Source: Ulota crispa
Lineage: Eukaryota; Streptophyta; Bryopsida; Orthotrichales; Orthotrichaceae
Length of the DNA: 64,000 bases
Assembly (NCBI GenBank): GCA_963920765.1
Contig: OY987247.1
Location: 20,556,471-20,620,470, forward strand
Direction of reading: 5' to 3'
Shown here: in pieces, positions 36,623-48,894 of the stretch
Position numbering within the stretch: the first letter of the stretch is position 1
How the letters are laid out: the number at the start of each line of letters is the position of its first letter
Notes under the pieces: model-generated
The model's database searches: none
The model's input: only the letters and a program-made list of their open reading frames with translations
Told to the model about the DNA's origin: nothing
Made by a program: the position numbers and the translations under genes

Positions 36623-37374
36623 GGGTCAATGCAAGGTTGAGTGGCTCCATTTTGGCAAAAGTCCATATCTTCAAAGTCCCTTAAGTGGGTTTAAGGTTTT
36701 TGATTCAAGTCTTAATTTGTAATTGCATCAAGTGTCTTGGTGGCTAAGTAGCCTCTTCATGTCTATAATGGGCTTATAAACTTAGTCAACAGCCCAGTGT
36801 TTCCAAATTTGTTATTTTTGAAATTAAACACTACATGCTGTGTTCTAGGGCTTAGACTTAGATCAATCAAAGTTATTCAAAAAGTCCTCATTACTAGAGG
36901 CGCACCTAGACATAAGAAAAATAATCAAGTTGAAAAAAAAAATAGGAAAAAAAAAGACAAAGTAGAAAAAGACTTTGCTATATCCAAGGTTAAAAAAGGC
37001 ATTAAAAAGTCCTTTGCAAGGATTCAATACACATCTACAGAACAAGATTATAATTTCTTAAAATTTTACCAAATACCCACTAGAAACATAATCCTTTATA
37101 TTCCTTTAATTAACTAAATCATCTTTAAAAAATCCTTGAAAAACTTGCAGATAGCAGTATCACACTCATGTAATTTCAAAAGTCCTCTACACCACTATAA
37201 AATGCCAAAAAAGAAACATAACAACATTATTGTAGTTGCAATGAAATTTGAATCTTTGCAAAGGAATTTAAAAAAAAAAAATTTCTAATGTACTATTTAG
37301 GCATTTGAAAATTGGATGTGTGCAATTTCTTATAATTTATCACGTTTTTGAGCCACTCAACCATGCATTCACCC
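36623..37374 (-). mobile_element. GGTTGAGTGGCT inverted-repeat element, copy A (reverse)
   Basis: Ends are GGGTCAATGCAAGGTTGAGT (left) and the reverse complement of GGGTGAATGCATGGTTGAGT (right). The interior matches copies B (47406) and C (55772) when reversed. Shared blocks include CTTCAAAGTCCCTTAAGTGG, GATTCAAGTCTTAATTTG, the AAAAAGTCCTCATTACTAGA stretch and AATTGGATGTGTG. It has no transposase gene, so it must have been mobilised in trans if it moved by transposition. Confidence 0.8.
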
Positions 37375-40300
37375 AATTATGTTCTTTGTTATACCAACTT
37401 TTATGAATGCCATGAAAGAAACTTATGTACTCTTTCTTTTTGGTACTATACAAGTACTAGTGTTTTGATGTGTCAAATATTTCTCTAGCACTAGAGGTGG
37501 TGAAGCATGATTCCATTTGGATTAATGGATAAGTATCTTACCTTGGTTTTGTTGTCATGGCACATTATTAGAATAGAGCTGTTGTAGGTTAATCATTCAA
37601 TCAATTTATCAACATGTTTTATGACTAAATAAGGCTTAAAGAAAGTATTGGCTTTATTCATGTAGTAGAAGAAAACAGTGATAGGAAGCAATAAGGAGGT
37701 TATAATCAATCTTAGAACGGAAAGGCATGTAGTAGCAACAAGGGTTTTTATAATTGTTTAGCATTTTTTATTAAATATTGGTCATTGGCAAGCTGTATTG
37801 TATGCTTCTCTAGGTTGTTTGTTTGCTTGCATGTGTACGTATTTCTCCTAAAATATGTAGTGCCAGTTGATGTGATTAAAGTTCAACATTTTGTAAGTAC
37901 TGTTCTATTTGTCTATTGTATCATGCAGGTGTGGCAACGCTCTTTCCGATCTTTACCCTTGAATGGCCCATTAGCCATCTGTAGTCATATGTATGGCCAT
38001 ATGTACAGCCGTATTTGAGCTGCTCTAAGGGCTTTCCAAAAAAAATTATGCACCTACCATAATACAACCCTTCAATATGTATGGTTGTAACACTTAATTT
38101 CTAGCTAATTCAAACTTCTGAATAGTGATTGCAACTGTATTTGGTACCATATTTCTAGAGCCCAAGGGCCCTTCAGGGATGAAAGGAGCATAGATTTGCA
38201 TAAGTTGAGGCAGCCATATTATCATCAAGAGGCAGCTTTAGTACTCTTGAGGTTGCTGCAAAGTGTTGGGTATGTGGAAAGACAACACCAATCTATTAGT
38301 AGTTTTTATTTTTAGGTACATGTGAATTCTCTCTTTTACAATATTTAGGACATGATATTGGGAACAAGTTGTACAAGATGTTGTTGGTACCTAGACAATT
38401 TGTGATGGCCGTAGTATGTGCTCAGTGGCATGGCATAAAGCTACAATGACTTGATACCTTTGGAATGTGTTAAAGAGAAAAATGTAAGAAGTTTCAATGA
38501 ATGGAAATTACTTGATATGAGGTTAGGCATAAGAGAAACCCATTTTGAAAGACTTGGATACCAAAAGGTGAGGAAGATGGCGGTGAGGAAACTAGTGACA
38601 TAATCTAGGTGACACCAAAAATATATTATCACAAATCAAAGGACCAATTGTTTGTGAATTTCCCTGTTGATGTTGAATTTGTTTATGATGTCTATATACT
38701 TTCAAATCTAGGGTACATAATGTAGTGGGTGAGATGAAATGAAATATTTTTGTGGATATGTTAGAGACATTTGTGCTACTTTATGGAACTAATGTCTATC
38801 AACATGTAGACGCCTTACAAGAAAGCTTTGTTAATGTTATAGGTACGTTCTACCTTAATTATATATTCAGTTGAAGTGTTACTAAAGTCTTTTATTTGAA
38901 GACAACATGTGTAAATTGTTGCAAAAAAATTTGATATTGAAAATTATAATAAAGGATTGAACAATGAATTTTCACATATAGGTAAGAAGTTTTCCATAAG
39001 TAGAGGCTACCGGAAGTTTAGGTTTATACCAAATTCTCCATATATTCCTATTAAATACTTTTCCAATTCATGTGAATTGAAAAAAGTATGTGTTTTGCAT
39101 TATTTACCTTCAAGAAAAGTTCATTCATTTCAAAAATAGTAGCTTTTGCAGACAAGGTAATTCAAAAGTTTGCATCATTCTAAAGTAGAGGTGAAAGGGA
39201 CTACACAATAGACAATGAGTTTAAAGAAAGAGCTTCAAATATCCAAAAACTATGAATAGTAGAGAAGTGAAAGTTGTAGTACTAAATACTTCAATCAAGT
39301 AGAAGGTAGGCTACAATTTGCAAGAGTTATTTACTTTGCATACAATGATATGAAATACATCACAACGTGAAATAAAACTACTCTTCCAACACGCATAACA
39401 TAATAATTGGAAGTGCTACTGCAGTGTTTGTAGAAATTTATGTTATTACTTTGTGCGTACTATTATTGTGATTATTACACATCTAAGTTTCAGGAAAATC
39501 ATAAAGCAAGTATTGTTGACTTGTAGGTTGACACCATTGTGCACGGGAGGTTGGTTTTCTAGTGGACTGTGCTTTATGTCATGGCAAATTGCTTTGCCCA
39601 AAAGAATGAATTTGTAAATGATGTTAACTTTGTGGAGCTTTGCATTTGTTAAGTGTGACTACTATTGCTTTAAGAAATGTCATGTATTGGATTGCTTTTA
39701 GATTTAGAGGTAATATGAGGATTTGTGGAGTCATGCAATCAATGGTACGTTGTGCATAAACACTAACATTGACAATTGGTTTCATAGATGGCAGCCTAAC
39801 AAGACCAATGAAAAGCAATTGTAAGTGTGTGTGTTGTTGTAAAATACAACTTGCCAAAACACTATACACAAGAAGCAAAGGTGCAATGATTGTCTAATCT
39901 TTGACGATAGAGTTACACATTTAAATGTTTGAGTTTTCTTCATATTTTACTATACAAAAAATGGAAGTTCCTGATCTAGCAATGTTGCATATGTTGTCAT
40001 TCTTTGTGTTGCACTTTGTCTTTAGTGTATTGCTAGTAGGAACAACAGTGCACTGTGAAGCTTTAACCTAGTTCTTGTAAGAATTTTGCTTTGAAAAAGT
40101 AGTTACTTGCTTTCAAAATCCCTTTCAAGAATATAACACATTAATGTGATGTACCTCTAGCTCACATCCAAGGATGGATATAGTGTGAGACGCATGCAAA
40201 GTTGATACAAAAGTTTTCAAAGAGGTAAATTTGTGCAAGTACTTCCAATATCCATAGAAACCTTGGAGAAATATTGCAAGTTCTTGTGTTTTAGAAAATC

Positions 40301-42560
40301 TTTAGTGATCATTCTTTTCTCTTTTTTCAATGTGGCGTATGAAAATTTGACAATTGTAATTTCAAGCTTTAAGAACTTTTTTCAGATACAGAGCTTTGTG
40401 AGGATGATGACACGTACGCACAAACATTCTAGGTTTTAATGCCAAAATATGTTGTGCTTTTCATTGTATAAGTACCCATTATTAGACAACCCAATTGGCA
40501 AAGCAGTCACCATCATGTGTGCTAAAATCTGCTATGTTTTGTACTTAGCTACGTAATGGCTAAAGGCTCTGAACTAGGGGATTATTTTTTTTAGCAATAT
40601 ACAAAGTTGAACAACATCAAGCATGTCATAGTCAAAAGAAATCCTTTTAAATCTAATTTACAAAGTTCTTCTTTGGTATGCATGTTTTCAAATACCCTTT
40701 TTCTAAAAGGAGAGAGTCTCTTGCTCTAGTCTTGTGATAACTATGGCTGCACGGCTGCATATGACAAACATATACGTCTTCCTTTTGGTTTTTTTCTGAG
40801 CGTGACCAAGTCAACAAAGTCTGCATGGCAATACGGTTGCTAGAGAGGTCGACATGTTTGTCAATGTTATGACCAAATTTTTCCTAGAGTTCATCAACAA
40901 GGTTTAATGTTTTGAGTAGTAATTTCCTATATTATTTGATGCTACTTGCATAAACCTATAGTTTCCTTTACTCCAAAAAGTGGAAGTACCGTTGATGACT
41001 ATTGATTTGAAGTAATTCCTTTGTATGCATGTGAGTGAAATTAATTATGCTCTTCTTTTGGGATTTTATGTAGCTTTGATAGAATAGTTTGACGACTTTG
41101 TTTGGACTGTGTGGTTTTCTCTTGATGACAGTTATTGGAGCACATCACCATCTTGGAGAGACCTAGAGTGGTCTTTGCAGAAAAGCAAAGGACATAGAAG
41201 CCATGATTTCACAAGTGATTTAGAATGGGTTGCATCCACATGTGATGTGAGGCTATTGCTTTCAAAGCCTTGTTGGTTTCTATATTAGCAATGAATTGAA
41301 AAGGGACATCTCATGCCTGCGTAGTAGCTAGTGACAAAAGTACTAGTGTTGTTTTCAACTAGTTTGATCAAGTTCACACTCACCAAGTTTGACTACTACT
41401 TGCTTCATCCAAAGCATTTAAAACTTTTTAGTATACCATACTATGAAATTTGAGCTTATAGTATTTGACGTGGTTGATAGAGCCTTAAAATTCATTGTGG
41501 AAAGGAGATTTGTACTAATTTGCTTAATTGTTTTGTTTTGGGCAATCTTGAATCTATCCGCAAACAATGTCTAGGCTCTAGCATCTAGACTTTGGCAAAG
41601 CAATGCCTAAAAAATGACACATAACTAGGTTTGTCAAATCTTGCCTATTCAAGTAACGGTGTGTGAGTATACAAATTATTGTTTTGTTCATTTTTAAATG
41701 GTCTTGGACATTATGTGGGAGCCACTAGAAGGGAAACTGTGCTAGGCATTGCTGTGGTAGTGTTGTGAAGATTAGGCACATACCTTAAGTAGTATAGGTA
41801 AGATACATGTCATGTATGCTTGTTATAGAAAACTCTCTATAGTAGGTGATTTCTTATAAAGATGAACAATTTGAAATGGAAGCAGTTTGCAGCATTTTTG
41901 TATTTGCATTTGGTCAATATCTTTGAGCAACTAAGCATGATTTATGTTCTTTCATTTTTAAATTAAAAACAGCTTGTTCTTCTTGAAGAGTGAAGCTTTT
42001 GTTTACAAATTTGGAAGGCAAAATGCATGGGTTGTTGTCCGATCAATTGTCCTATGGCTGAAAGTACAAGTCTTGTCAAGGTACTTGACATTCACATGGA
42101 CAGCTATTGAGGAAGATCAGTTTACCATACATGGAACTCATTGACCTTTGTGAATTGGATAGTGAATGAAGAAAGTACAATGAAATGAATAGCTAACATG
42201 GTCGTCGAAAGTATGGGCCATATATGCAAAGATTGTTTGATAATTTAATTAGAGCTATGTGAACTTCATTGAAAACAAAGTGAGCACCAATTGATGATTA
42301 ATTGAAAAAAAAATAGATGGGCAAGAATTGCAGGTACAACATATGGTAAAACATATATTAAACATCACATGAAGGAATTAATTATAAGTTGAAAAATTCA
42401 TAATGTGCATCATATAAAGCAAAAGAAGTTGTTGAACCTCACAGTAAAATAGCAAATACCAACAAATTTTACAACAAAGAAACAACTAGAAATCAACAAA
42501 AAGTGCTTTTAATGGGATATTTGTTAATTTGGGACAAAATGGTCATTTTGGGACTTTTGA
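37375..42560. other. AT-rich stretch with a single coding-like fragment
   Basis: About 5.2 kb almost devoid of plausible coding sequence. The one exception is a plus-strand frame at 38124-38315 listed separately. No inverted repeat, satellite or RNA gene was recognised. Confidence 0.45.
38124..38315 (+). pseudogene. Coding-like fragment of unknown origin
   Basis: The frame without a start codon reads SDCNCIWYHISRAQGPFRDE, then RSIDLHKLRQPYYHQEAALV, then LLRLLQSVGYVERQ and stops at TAG (38313-38315). The helical, charged composition contrasts with surrounding AT-rich frames. It might be a transposase fragment, but I cannot assign a family. Confidence 0.3.
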
Positions 42561-42767
42561 AGGTTTGGGGTGATCACCCCAAAGCAAGCCCCCAATCTAG
42601 TTCTAGTGTTTTTTTGGTATACATGTCCTCACCTAAGAGGAATTTGTGAGGGAAAAAATCTTAGTGGCTTAGACCGAATTTGATACTTTTGAATCCGATT
42701 TAAGGTGACTATTTTGGATTGAAGAGTACAAAATGGGACCTTTGTTTTTCCCAATTTAATGGATATC
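42561..42767 (+). repeat. Left arm of inverted repeat pair
   Basis: It carries a perfect palindrome GGGGTGATCACCCC (42567-42580) and the conserved GAGGAATTTGTGAGGGAAAA stretch. It pairs with 56984-57183 in reverse orientation. Similarity is continuous but imperfect. Confidence 0.75.
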
Positions 42768-43113
42768 CCGTTTTTTCCTTCCAAAGACAACATATACCAA
42801 CTTATTCCCTAAACCACTACATATGCATTCAACACATAATGAACAAAAAATCAACAAAAAAACACTTTGTCTTTGTTAATCACAGTGGTGAACAATTCAT
42901 CAACAAAAAAAATTACCTAAAAATTAACAATAAACCAACAAATTGCAATTGGAAAGTACTCTAAATAACATGACCAAATCAACAAAAGAAATCAATAGTC
43001 TTTGGTTGATTTTCTTTTGGTTTCTTCCTCTATTTTCCTACTAGTGAATGAGTTCATAATCAATAAAAGTAAAATTGCAATAAGAAAGTATTATTCATAG
43101 GTAAGAGGGAAAC

Positions 43114-43328
43114 TTACTTACTAGGTTTGGTTTTACTAGTGAATTTACAAGGCACAATTGCAGTGGCATCTAGATCCTTGGTTGGAGTTGTTGCAGACGC
43201 TACCTCTTTTGGTACAACAATTGGCACAACAAGTATCATAGGCTCCAAAAGAGCGCCAAAGATGCGCTCATTTGCCTCTAATGCCAATATATGGCATCTA
43301 ATGCCTTGGTAGACGGTAATGGCCGCAC
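43114..43328 (-). pseudogene. Terminal exon-like segment of the minus-strand gene
   Basis: After the acceptor TTTGTGTAG (AG at 43330-43329) the frame reads GAAITVYQGIRCHILALEAN, ERIFGALLEPMILVVPIVVP and ends KTKPSK at a stop. It looks like a real exon with helical character and a basic tail. No domain is recognised. It is probably the 3' end of the TE-associated gene whose other fragments lie at 44.7, 46, 50.4 and 54 kb on the same strand. Confidence 0.4.
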
Positions 43329-44569
43329 CTACACAAATTTTCCAAATCAATGAGGAAAAACAACTTAATAATAAATAAAAAAGAATTGCAAGGGAGAAAT
43401 TGAGGAATCAAAAGAAAAAGTGAATGATAGAAGCTGTGCAATCTAAGACAAAGTCTCTTTCCATGAAGCAGCTTTAATAAGTATTTGTAGAAATTTGAAA
43501 CCCTTCTTCCATGATCCTCTCCAAGGTGTAGGCCTGCCCATGGCAAGATCAAATTTCTTGATGAGATTCATGAGCATGTCTCCTCAACCAATGTTGACCT
43601 CCATTTTATCTATAATGATAGTATGACTGAATTTGAACTTGGGATGCTAATACTTACACAAATATTTCTTTGAAAGCATAACTCTAAATTCCAAGTTCAA
43701 AGGATTGAATAACCATATAGACATAGTAAGTATGATGATAAGAAACTAAAGAAAAAAAAGAAACAGAACAATGAAATGTAATAGAACTAATTGTTAATGT
43801 TGCATCAATTGCAGAGGTAAAATGAAGGCAGTTCATTCCTAGCCATTCTTTCATAATCAGCATTCCATAAGTCTTGCATAATCTAGCATTATTTGCCTTT
43901 GAATTAGTGCAATGAAAATGCATTACAATAATGGATTCATGGTCTTGCAAATATTTCTTAAAGAAAGCAAATGAGGCATTGAGTAGCTTGTATCCTAGTT
44001 CAAATTCTAGGCCAAAATATCTTTTGCGTCTAAAGATACACTAAGGATTGGCAGGCAAGGTTATCACATTGGACCATAAACTCCCATCCGTCCGACTCAA
44101 ACATAAATGGTCAAGGCACGGACACATATACTTTTTTTTCTTGTCTTTTTTAAAGATATGGGCACGTATACAAACTTGCAATTATGCCCTAATGTTTGCA
44201 CCTTGATTTTAGCATGGTCAACCATCCCATTTGGCAAGGTTTGTCCGTCCACTTGTCATGTCTAACAACCAATTCTTGCCCGACATGATAACTTATCAAG
44301 CAAGTTCCTTGGGAAGTCAACAAAAACAATGTCAACTAATGTATTTCATTCAAATTCCCAAGATATACGTCATCCTTTCCATGCGCAACATGTGTGAATA
44401 GAAAAGCAAGTATACAATTAATGTATTAATATAGAAGGCAAGTGAAAGTAGACCTAAGTAAGCCACGTGACAAAACAATGCCAACAACACATAACAAAAT
44501 GATAATGAACAAGTATGAGTACATTCTCAAATAATCAATGACCTTCTACTATACAAAAACGCTATTAAT

Positions 44570-44699
44570 TTGGTCATTTTTTTGTAGATTTGGACTTGTC
44601 AATTTTAATGTTTCTTTGTCAATTTGGACATTTTTTTGTCAATTCAAATTGGTTCAGTCAATCTAGACTAGTCAATTTAGACACTATTTTCTTATAGTG
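44570..44699. repeat. Short direct repeats next to a CACTA-like terminus
   Basis: TTGTCAATTT/TTGGAC-type motifs (variants of TTTGTCAATTTGGAC) recur about five times between 44570 and 44680. They are followed directly by TTTTCTTATAGTG, which ends at 44699. Subterminal repeats next to a TAGTG end are typical of CACTA elements. The matching CACTATAAGAAA sequence at 46747 points the other way, so the partner terminus is not identified. Confidence 0.45.
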
Positions 44700-45215
44700 T
44701 TCATGTATGCATTAGAGCCGTTGACAGCCATTCCATCAACAACAATTGAGATAAAAAAATTCAAGATGAGTTTGTCCAAGCTAACAATATGACCATTGAC
44801 GTGTGTAACTTTAGCACCATAATGAATGCTATCTTCCTCCCCAATTATGTCAACCAACAAATTCTTCCTCTTAACTCCTCTTTGTGAAGGGGTTTGGAAA
44901 AATGTACTTTCAGCTGTGCTAGCATTAGCAAGAATATAGCCACCAATAGGATTTTGCTTTCCACCTTTTGTTCTAACATTCTTGCCTCTCTCCTTTCCAA
45001 CTGCCTTCTTTGCCATCTTCACAAGCTTCTTTGCTTCTTTGGCATCCTTTTGCAAGTTACACATGGCGTGTTCCTTCTTCTCTTTATTCTTGTTGGCTAT
45101 GGCCCTTCTGCAATTGCTTTGCCATTAGCTTCATTGTCAAGTTTGTTTAACGCATCAACATTAAGGTCAATGGCACCATGCCTTCCAAACACTTTCACAA
45201 TTGGAGTTCAAAAAG
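44684..45215 (-). pseudogene. Lys-rich helical exon of a TE-associated gene
   Basis: Minus-strand reading gives VKVFGRHGAIDLNVDALNKL, DNEANGKAIAEG. After a one-base frame change near 45105 it gives AIANKNKEKKEHAMCNLQKD, AKEAKKLVKMAKKAVGKER, then GGKQNPIGGYILANASTAES and VKRKNLLVDIIGEEDSIHYG. The Lys/Ala-rich stretch should form a long basic helix. The frameshift suggests decay. No family is recognised. The last ~30 codons overlap the TAGTG-terminated repeat and may not be genuine. Confidence 0.45.
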
Positions 45216-45859
45216 ATGAGTGAAATTAATGCTACAATCCAAGCACCACCCACCATTAGCAAAGTAGGTGGTTGCATAGGTGCAAAGTTGAGTGACAATA
45301 CACAAACATTCATAAAAACTACAATTTAACCAAGTAGAAAGAAAGGAGGGAGGTGCTCTTAAGATATAGCTTTCTTTGCAAGCAATTTTTACTTCATATA
45401 CTTATGTAAATCTAACAAGGGCATAAAAACTCAAATCAAATAAATAGAAGAAAATGGTAATAAAGATTGCAAAATTTGTACATCATGGCTATAAGAAAAT
45501 AAAAAGTGAATTAACAAAGGTAATTATGAGAACAAGATTATTAATTGCAAAGCAAGTCAAAAAAAATCACTTTAAAAAATATAAAGCATACCAACTTCTC
45601 TCAACAATGTAAAAAATATATTGGAGTTGGTAAGAACAAGTCTATATCATAACTACAATGGTATAATTGCAGCATACAGTAATCAAGAAAAGAACACAAT
45701 GATCACAAAATCTAACAAGCCATCAATACTTGATGAACTATATGAAGCCAATGAACTATCAAAATATAATGTTTGTTGTGAACCCAAAACATGTCATAGC
45801 TAGATGCTTTCTACAAACAATAAATATCCAACAATTATAATTCACAGATTTGCACAACT

Positions 45860-46090
45860 TGACGTGAAAATTGAAAGCAACAACTACAGAACAAAGACAA
45901 CAATAACAATACCAAGAAGAGTCCCATATTGGAAGAGGGACAAGCCAAACGGCTTGCATTGACCTTTCATAGTTTTGGAAAATGTCTCCCCTCCTATAAT
46001 TTGAAGTGCCACGTAGGTATCTATTGTAATCTTGGTCCTGAATTTTTTCTAACTCTATAGCACATCCATATTTGCAAAGATGTTTTCTTT
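45860..46090 (-). pseudogene. Exon-like fragment of the minus-strand gene
   Basis: A frame without a start reads KHLCKYGCAIELEKIQDQDY, NRYLRGTSNYRRGDIFQNYE, RSMQAVWLVPLPIWDSSWY before turning into AT-driven sequence. Charged and aromatic residues are mixed as in folded proteins. No domain is recognised. Placement between the 46.4-kb and 45.1-kb fragments on the same strand suggests a common gene. Confidence 0.38.
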
Positions 46091-46279
46091 TTTAGTAACA
46101 TTGTCAAAGTATTCCACCGCAAAATCCTTTGTTTGAAGATCAGTATCAAATAAATATAATTGACATGATTAAAGAAAGTGATGAGCAACAAAAAATCAAT
46201 TCAAATTGCTTCAGCTGAATACACAAAAGACCTAGTTCTCATGCTCAGAAAGGATAAAGATACTTAAGCCTATATACCA

Positions 46280-46505
46280 TATGCAATTGCCTAAGAAGAT
46301 TATACAAGGATCATCAATAAAAAGCTTGGGTGGAAAGTGTCTAGCCTCACAAGATGGAAGAATTGAATTCCACCATTTAAAAAACTTTGTACCATGGTAA
46401 GCATTTGTGTTGCATGTTGCAACAATTTGCAGCTTGTCAAGAGAAATTCTAGGTTGTTCATTTGAACTATATTGTTTTTCAACTTGTAGATAAAAACTGA
46501 ATATT
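46280..46505 (-). pseudogene. Exon-like fragment with a FFKWWNSILPSCE segment
   Basis: After a CAG acceptor near 46500, a frame other than the longest one reads YLQVEKQYSSNEQPRISLDK, LQIVATCNTNAYHGTKFFKW, WNSILPSCEARHFPPKLF. It then continues IDDPCIIFLG before fading. It is clearly protein-like but I do not recognise the family. Confidence 0.38.
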
Positions 46506-47405
46506 GAAATACAACACCAAAATCAAAAGTATTCAAGTAAAAAAATGACAAAGAGAGCTAATCCAATACCTCTTGCAAGACCTTACAATTGTTTGCATGG
46601 TTAGAAACGACTTCAAGTTTCATAATCTTCACAAAGAGCTTGTAGGCTTTCTCTTTTGCACCATCATGCAAAGCTACTGCCATGTCAAGCTTTGGCTTGT
46701 TCTAAGCAGGCGTGTTTTTGTTGTACTTCTCAGCACATGGGTAGATCACTATAAGAAACTTGTGATTTTTGTGATGCTAAAAAAACCGCGCCTTCCAATT
46801 GTTTTGGATGTAAATCACTTCCTTGTTGATGTCAAAAAAAACTCATCAAATTCAACTGGCAAAAAATATCAAAAAATTAAAAATAACATGGGCACGTTAA
46901 AGGTGAACATCAACATTAATGTGGCTTTGGGTGATAAGAAAAAACCGCCAATGGGGGCAAATGTGCAATGTTTGGCCTATAGAATTTCAGCCATTACAAA
47001 AAAAAATTCATCCGTCAAAAATTTGACATCAAATCTGACATGTACACATTCCAAAATTTGATGTGGCACGTCAAGTCAAGGTCATTGTAACTAATTCCAT
47101 CATAGAGAAATGCCTCACAAAAGATGTCAAAATCTATGTCAGATTGTTACAATTAACATCCAAAATGTTAGAGTTTGTGTCTACATCAATGCCAAACATA
47201 ACGTTAATCTATTTTGCACAATGTTCCGCTTTATGCTAATGCGGACATGTTAATCATGGATTATAAGGTTGTGTCCCATTCACTCTCCTCTTTGACAAAA
47301 CTTCTTTCACTTGAGGCAACAAAAGTGACGTACATAATTAGTTTCAATGTTTTAAATATTGCAAAATATAGTAGAAGGATTTTGGTTTAGGGTGATTTTG
47401 TTGAT

Positions 47406-48154
47406 GGGTAAATACATGGTTGAGTGGCTCAAAATTGTGTCACACTATAAAAAACTACTCACATCCAATTTTCAAATGCCTAAAAGGTACATTGAAAACT
47501 TTCAAAAAAAAAAAAGTCTATTGTAGAGACTTAAACTTCATTGTACCTACAATAATGCTGTTTAGTTTCATTTTTGGAGTTTTATGGAAGTGTGAAGGAC
47601 TTTTGAAAAAACATAAATGTGACAATTTTGCTGTCAACAAGTTTTTCAAGGACTTTTTTAAGATCATTTAGTCACCTAAGAGAATACAAAAGAGTAGGAT
47701 TCTAGTAGGTATTTGAATAAAATTTTAAAAAATTATAATCTTGTCTTATAGATGTGTATTAAATGTTTGCAAAGGACTTTTTAATGCCAAATTTAATTTT
47801 GGATCTTACAAAGTCTTTCTCTCCTTTGTCCTTTATTTTTTTTCCAATTTCAATACTTTTCTATAATCTAGGTGCGCCTCTAACAATAAGGACTTTTTGA
47901 ATAACTTTGATTGATTTAAGTCTAAACCCTGAAACACAACCTATAGTGGGTAGTTTCAAAAAGAATAGATCCAAAAAAATTGTATCTTTGACTAAATTGA
48001 TAAGTCCATTAGAGATAAGAAGTGGCCACTTAACCACTTGGATTCTTGATGCAATTACAAACTAACACTTGAATCAAAATCTGTAAATCCACTTAAGGGA
48101 CTTTGAAGACAAAGACTTTTATCAAAACTAAGCCACTCAACCTTGCATTAATCT
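47406..48154 (+). mobile_element. GGTTGAGTGGCT inverted-repeat element, copy B
   Basis: It begins GGGTAAATACATGGTTGAGT and ends AGCCACTCAACCTTGCAT followed by TAATC. The interior matches copy C in the same orientation and copy A in reverse. Shared blocks include CAATTTTCAAATGC(C/T)TAAAA, GTTTTTCAAGGACTTTTT, AAGGACTTTT(T/C)(G/A)AATAAC and ATTGATTTAAGTCTAA. Length is about 749 bp. No coding capacity. Confidence 0.8.
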
Positions 48155-48752
48155 TGACACTAGAACTAGTGTGCATAGGTTTCATTGACGGCTATTGCTA
48201 CAACATTAGGGTTCACAAGGATGTTAATCTTGTTGGTTGTGGCATCCTAGGTGACATGGAGCATGTATCATGCCCTACTATGCATGTATATTTTGGCACA
48301 TTGTTGTTAAGCAAGGTGCTTCAATTGACACATTGATTGGCATTGCCTAGCTCTAAGACACCTTCTAAGACGTAACATAATACTTCACAAATGTTTCTCT
48401 TGACTGCCAGGGCTATGCACCATCTCATGAGAATATATATAAAGTGATGTCTTTGAGCATGTAACTTCTTGCAAGCTGCTGTTACAAAAAAATGGGTCCA
48501 TTGACAACACATAAAAGGATCTGTGTACATCTTGACATCAACTAGAGTTAAAAAAGAGTCTAATTGGATGATTTATTTATTCTATAGTGCATTGCTCTAT
48601 GCGCATAGTTGTTTACATGATGTCATTGACCATGCATAGTGTAGCCTTTGCTCGTTTGTTACAATGTCTTTTATGACAACTAATTCAAGGCATGGGATTT
48701 TAGCTAATGTTTATTGTAATGCAACAATTGTGGTGTTTCAAGTTTGTCCTTC

Positions 48753-48894
48753 CACTAGAAGAAAAAATTGTCCTAAACAAATATTCATGATGATTGCAAA
48801 TGTCCTAAATAACTATACAATGACTCAATTACAGTTGTTTTAAACATTTGCAGTTATTGTGAACCAGTTGTTTATTGCAGGATTTCTTCTAGTA
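48753..48894. mobile_element. 142-bp CACTAGAAGAAA-end MITE, diverged
   Basis: Left end CACTAGAAGAAAAAATTGTC; right end reads as reverse complement TACTAGAAGAAATCCTGCAA. Both arms carry AA(T)AAACAA and TGCAAATGT blocks. It shares its terminal motif with the 36186-36347 element, so both belong to one family, this one more degenerate. Confidence 0.65.

Noticed and set aside
36797..37117. 106-codon plus-strand frame as a gene
   Set aside because: It lies wholly inside copy A of the inverted-repeat element. Copies B and C do not preserve the frame, and the translation is low-complexity Lys/Asn/Ile.
35320..37374. CRISPR-like or bacterial repeat array
   Set aside because: The repeats are inverted, long and few, typical of eukaryotic transposon ends, with no regularly spaced short direct repeats.
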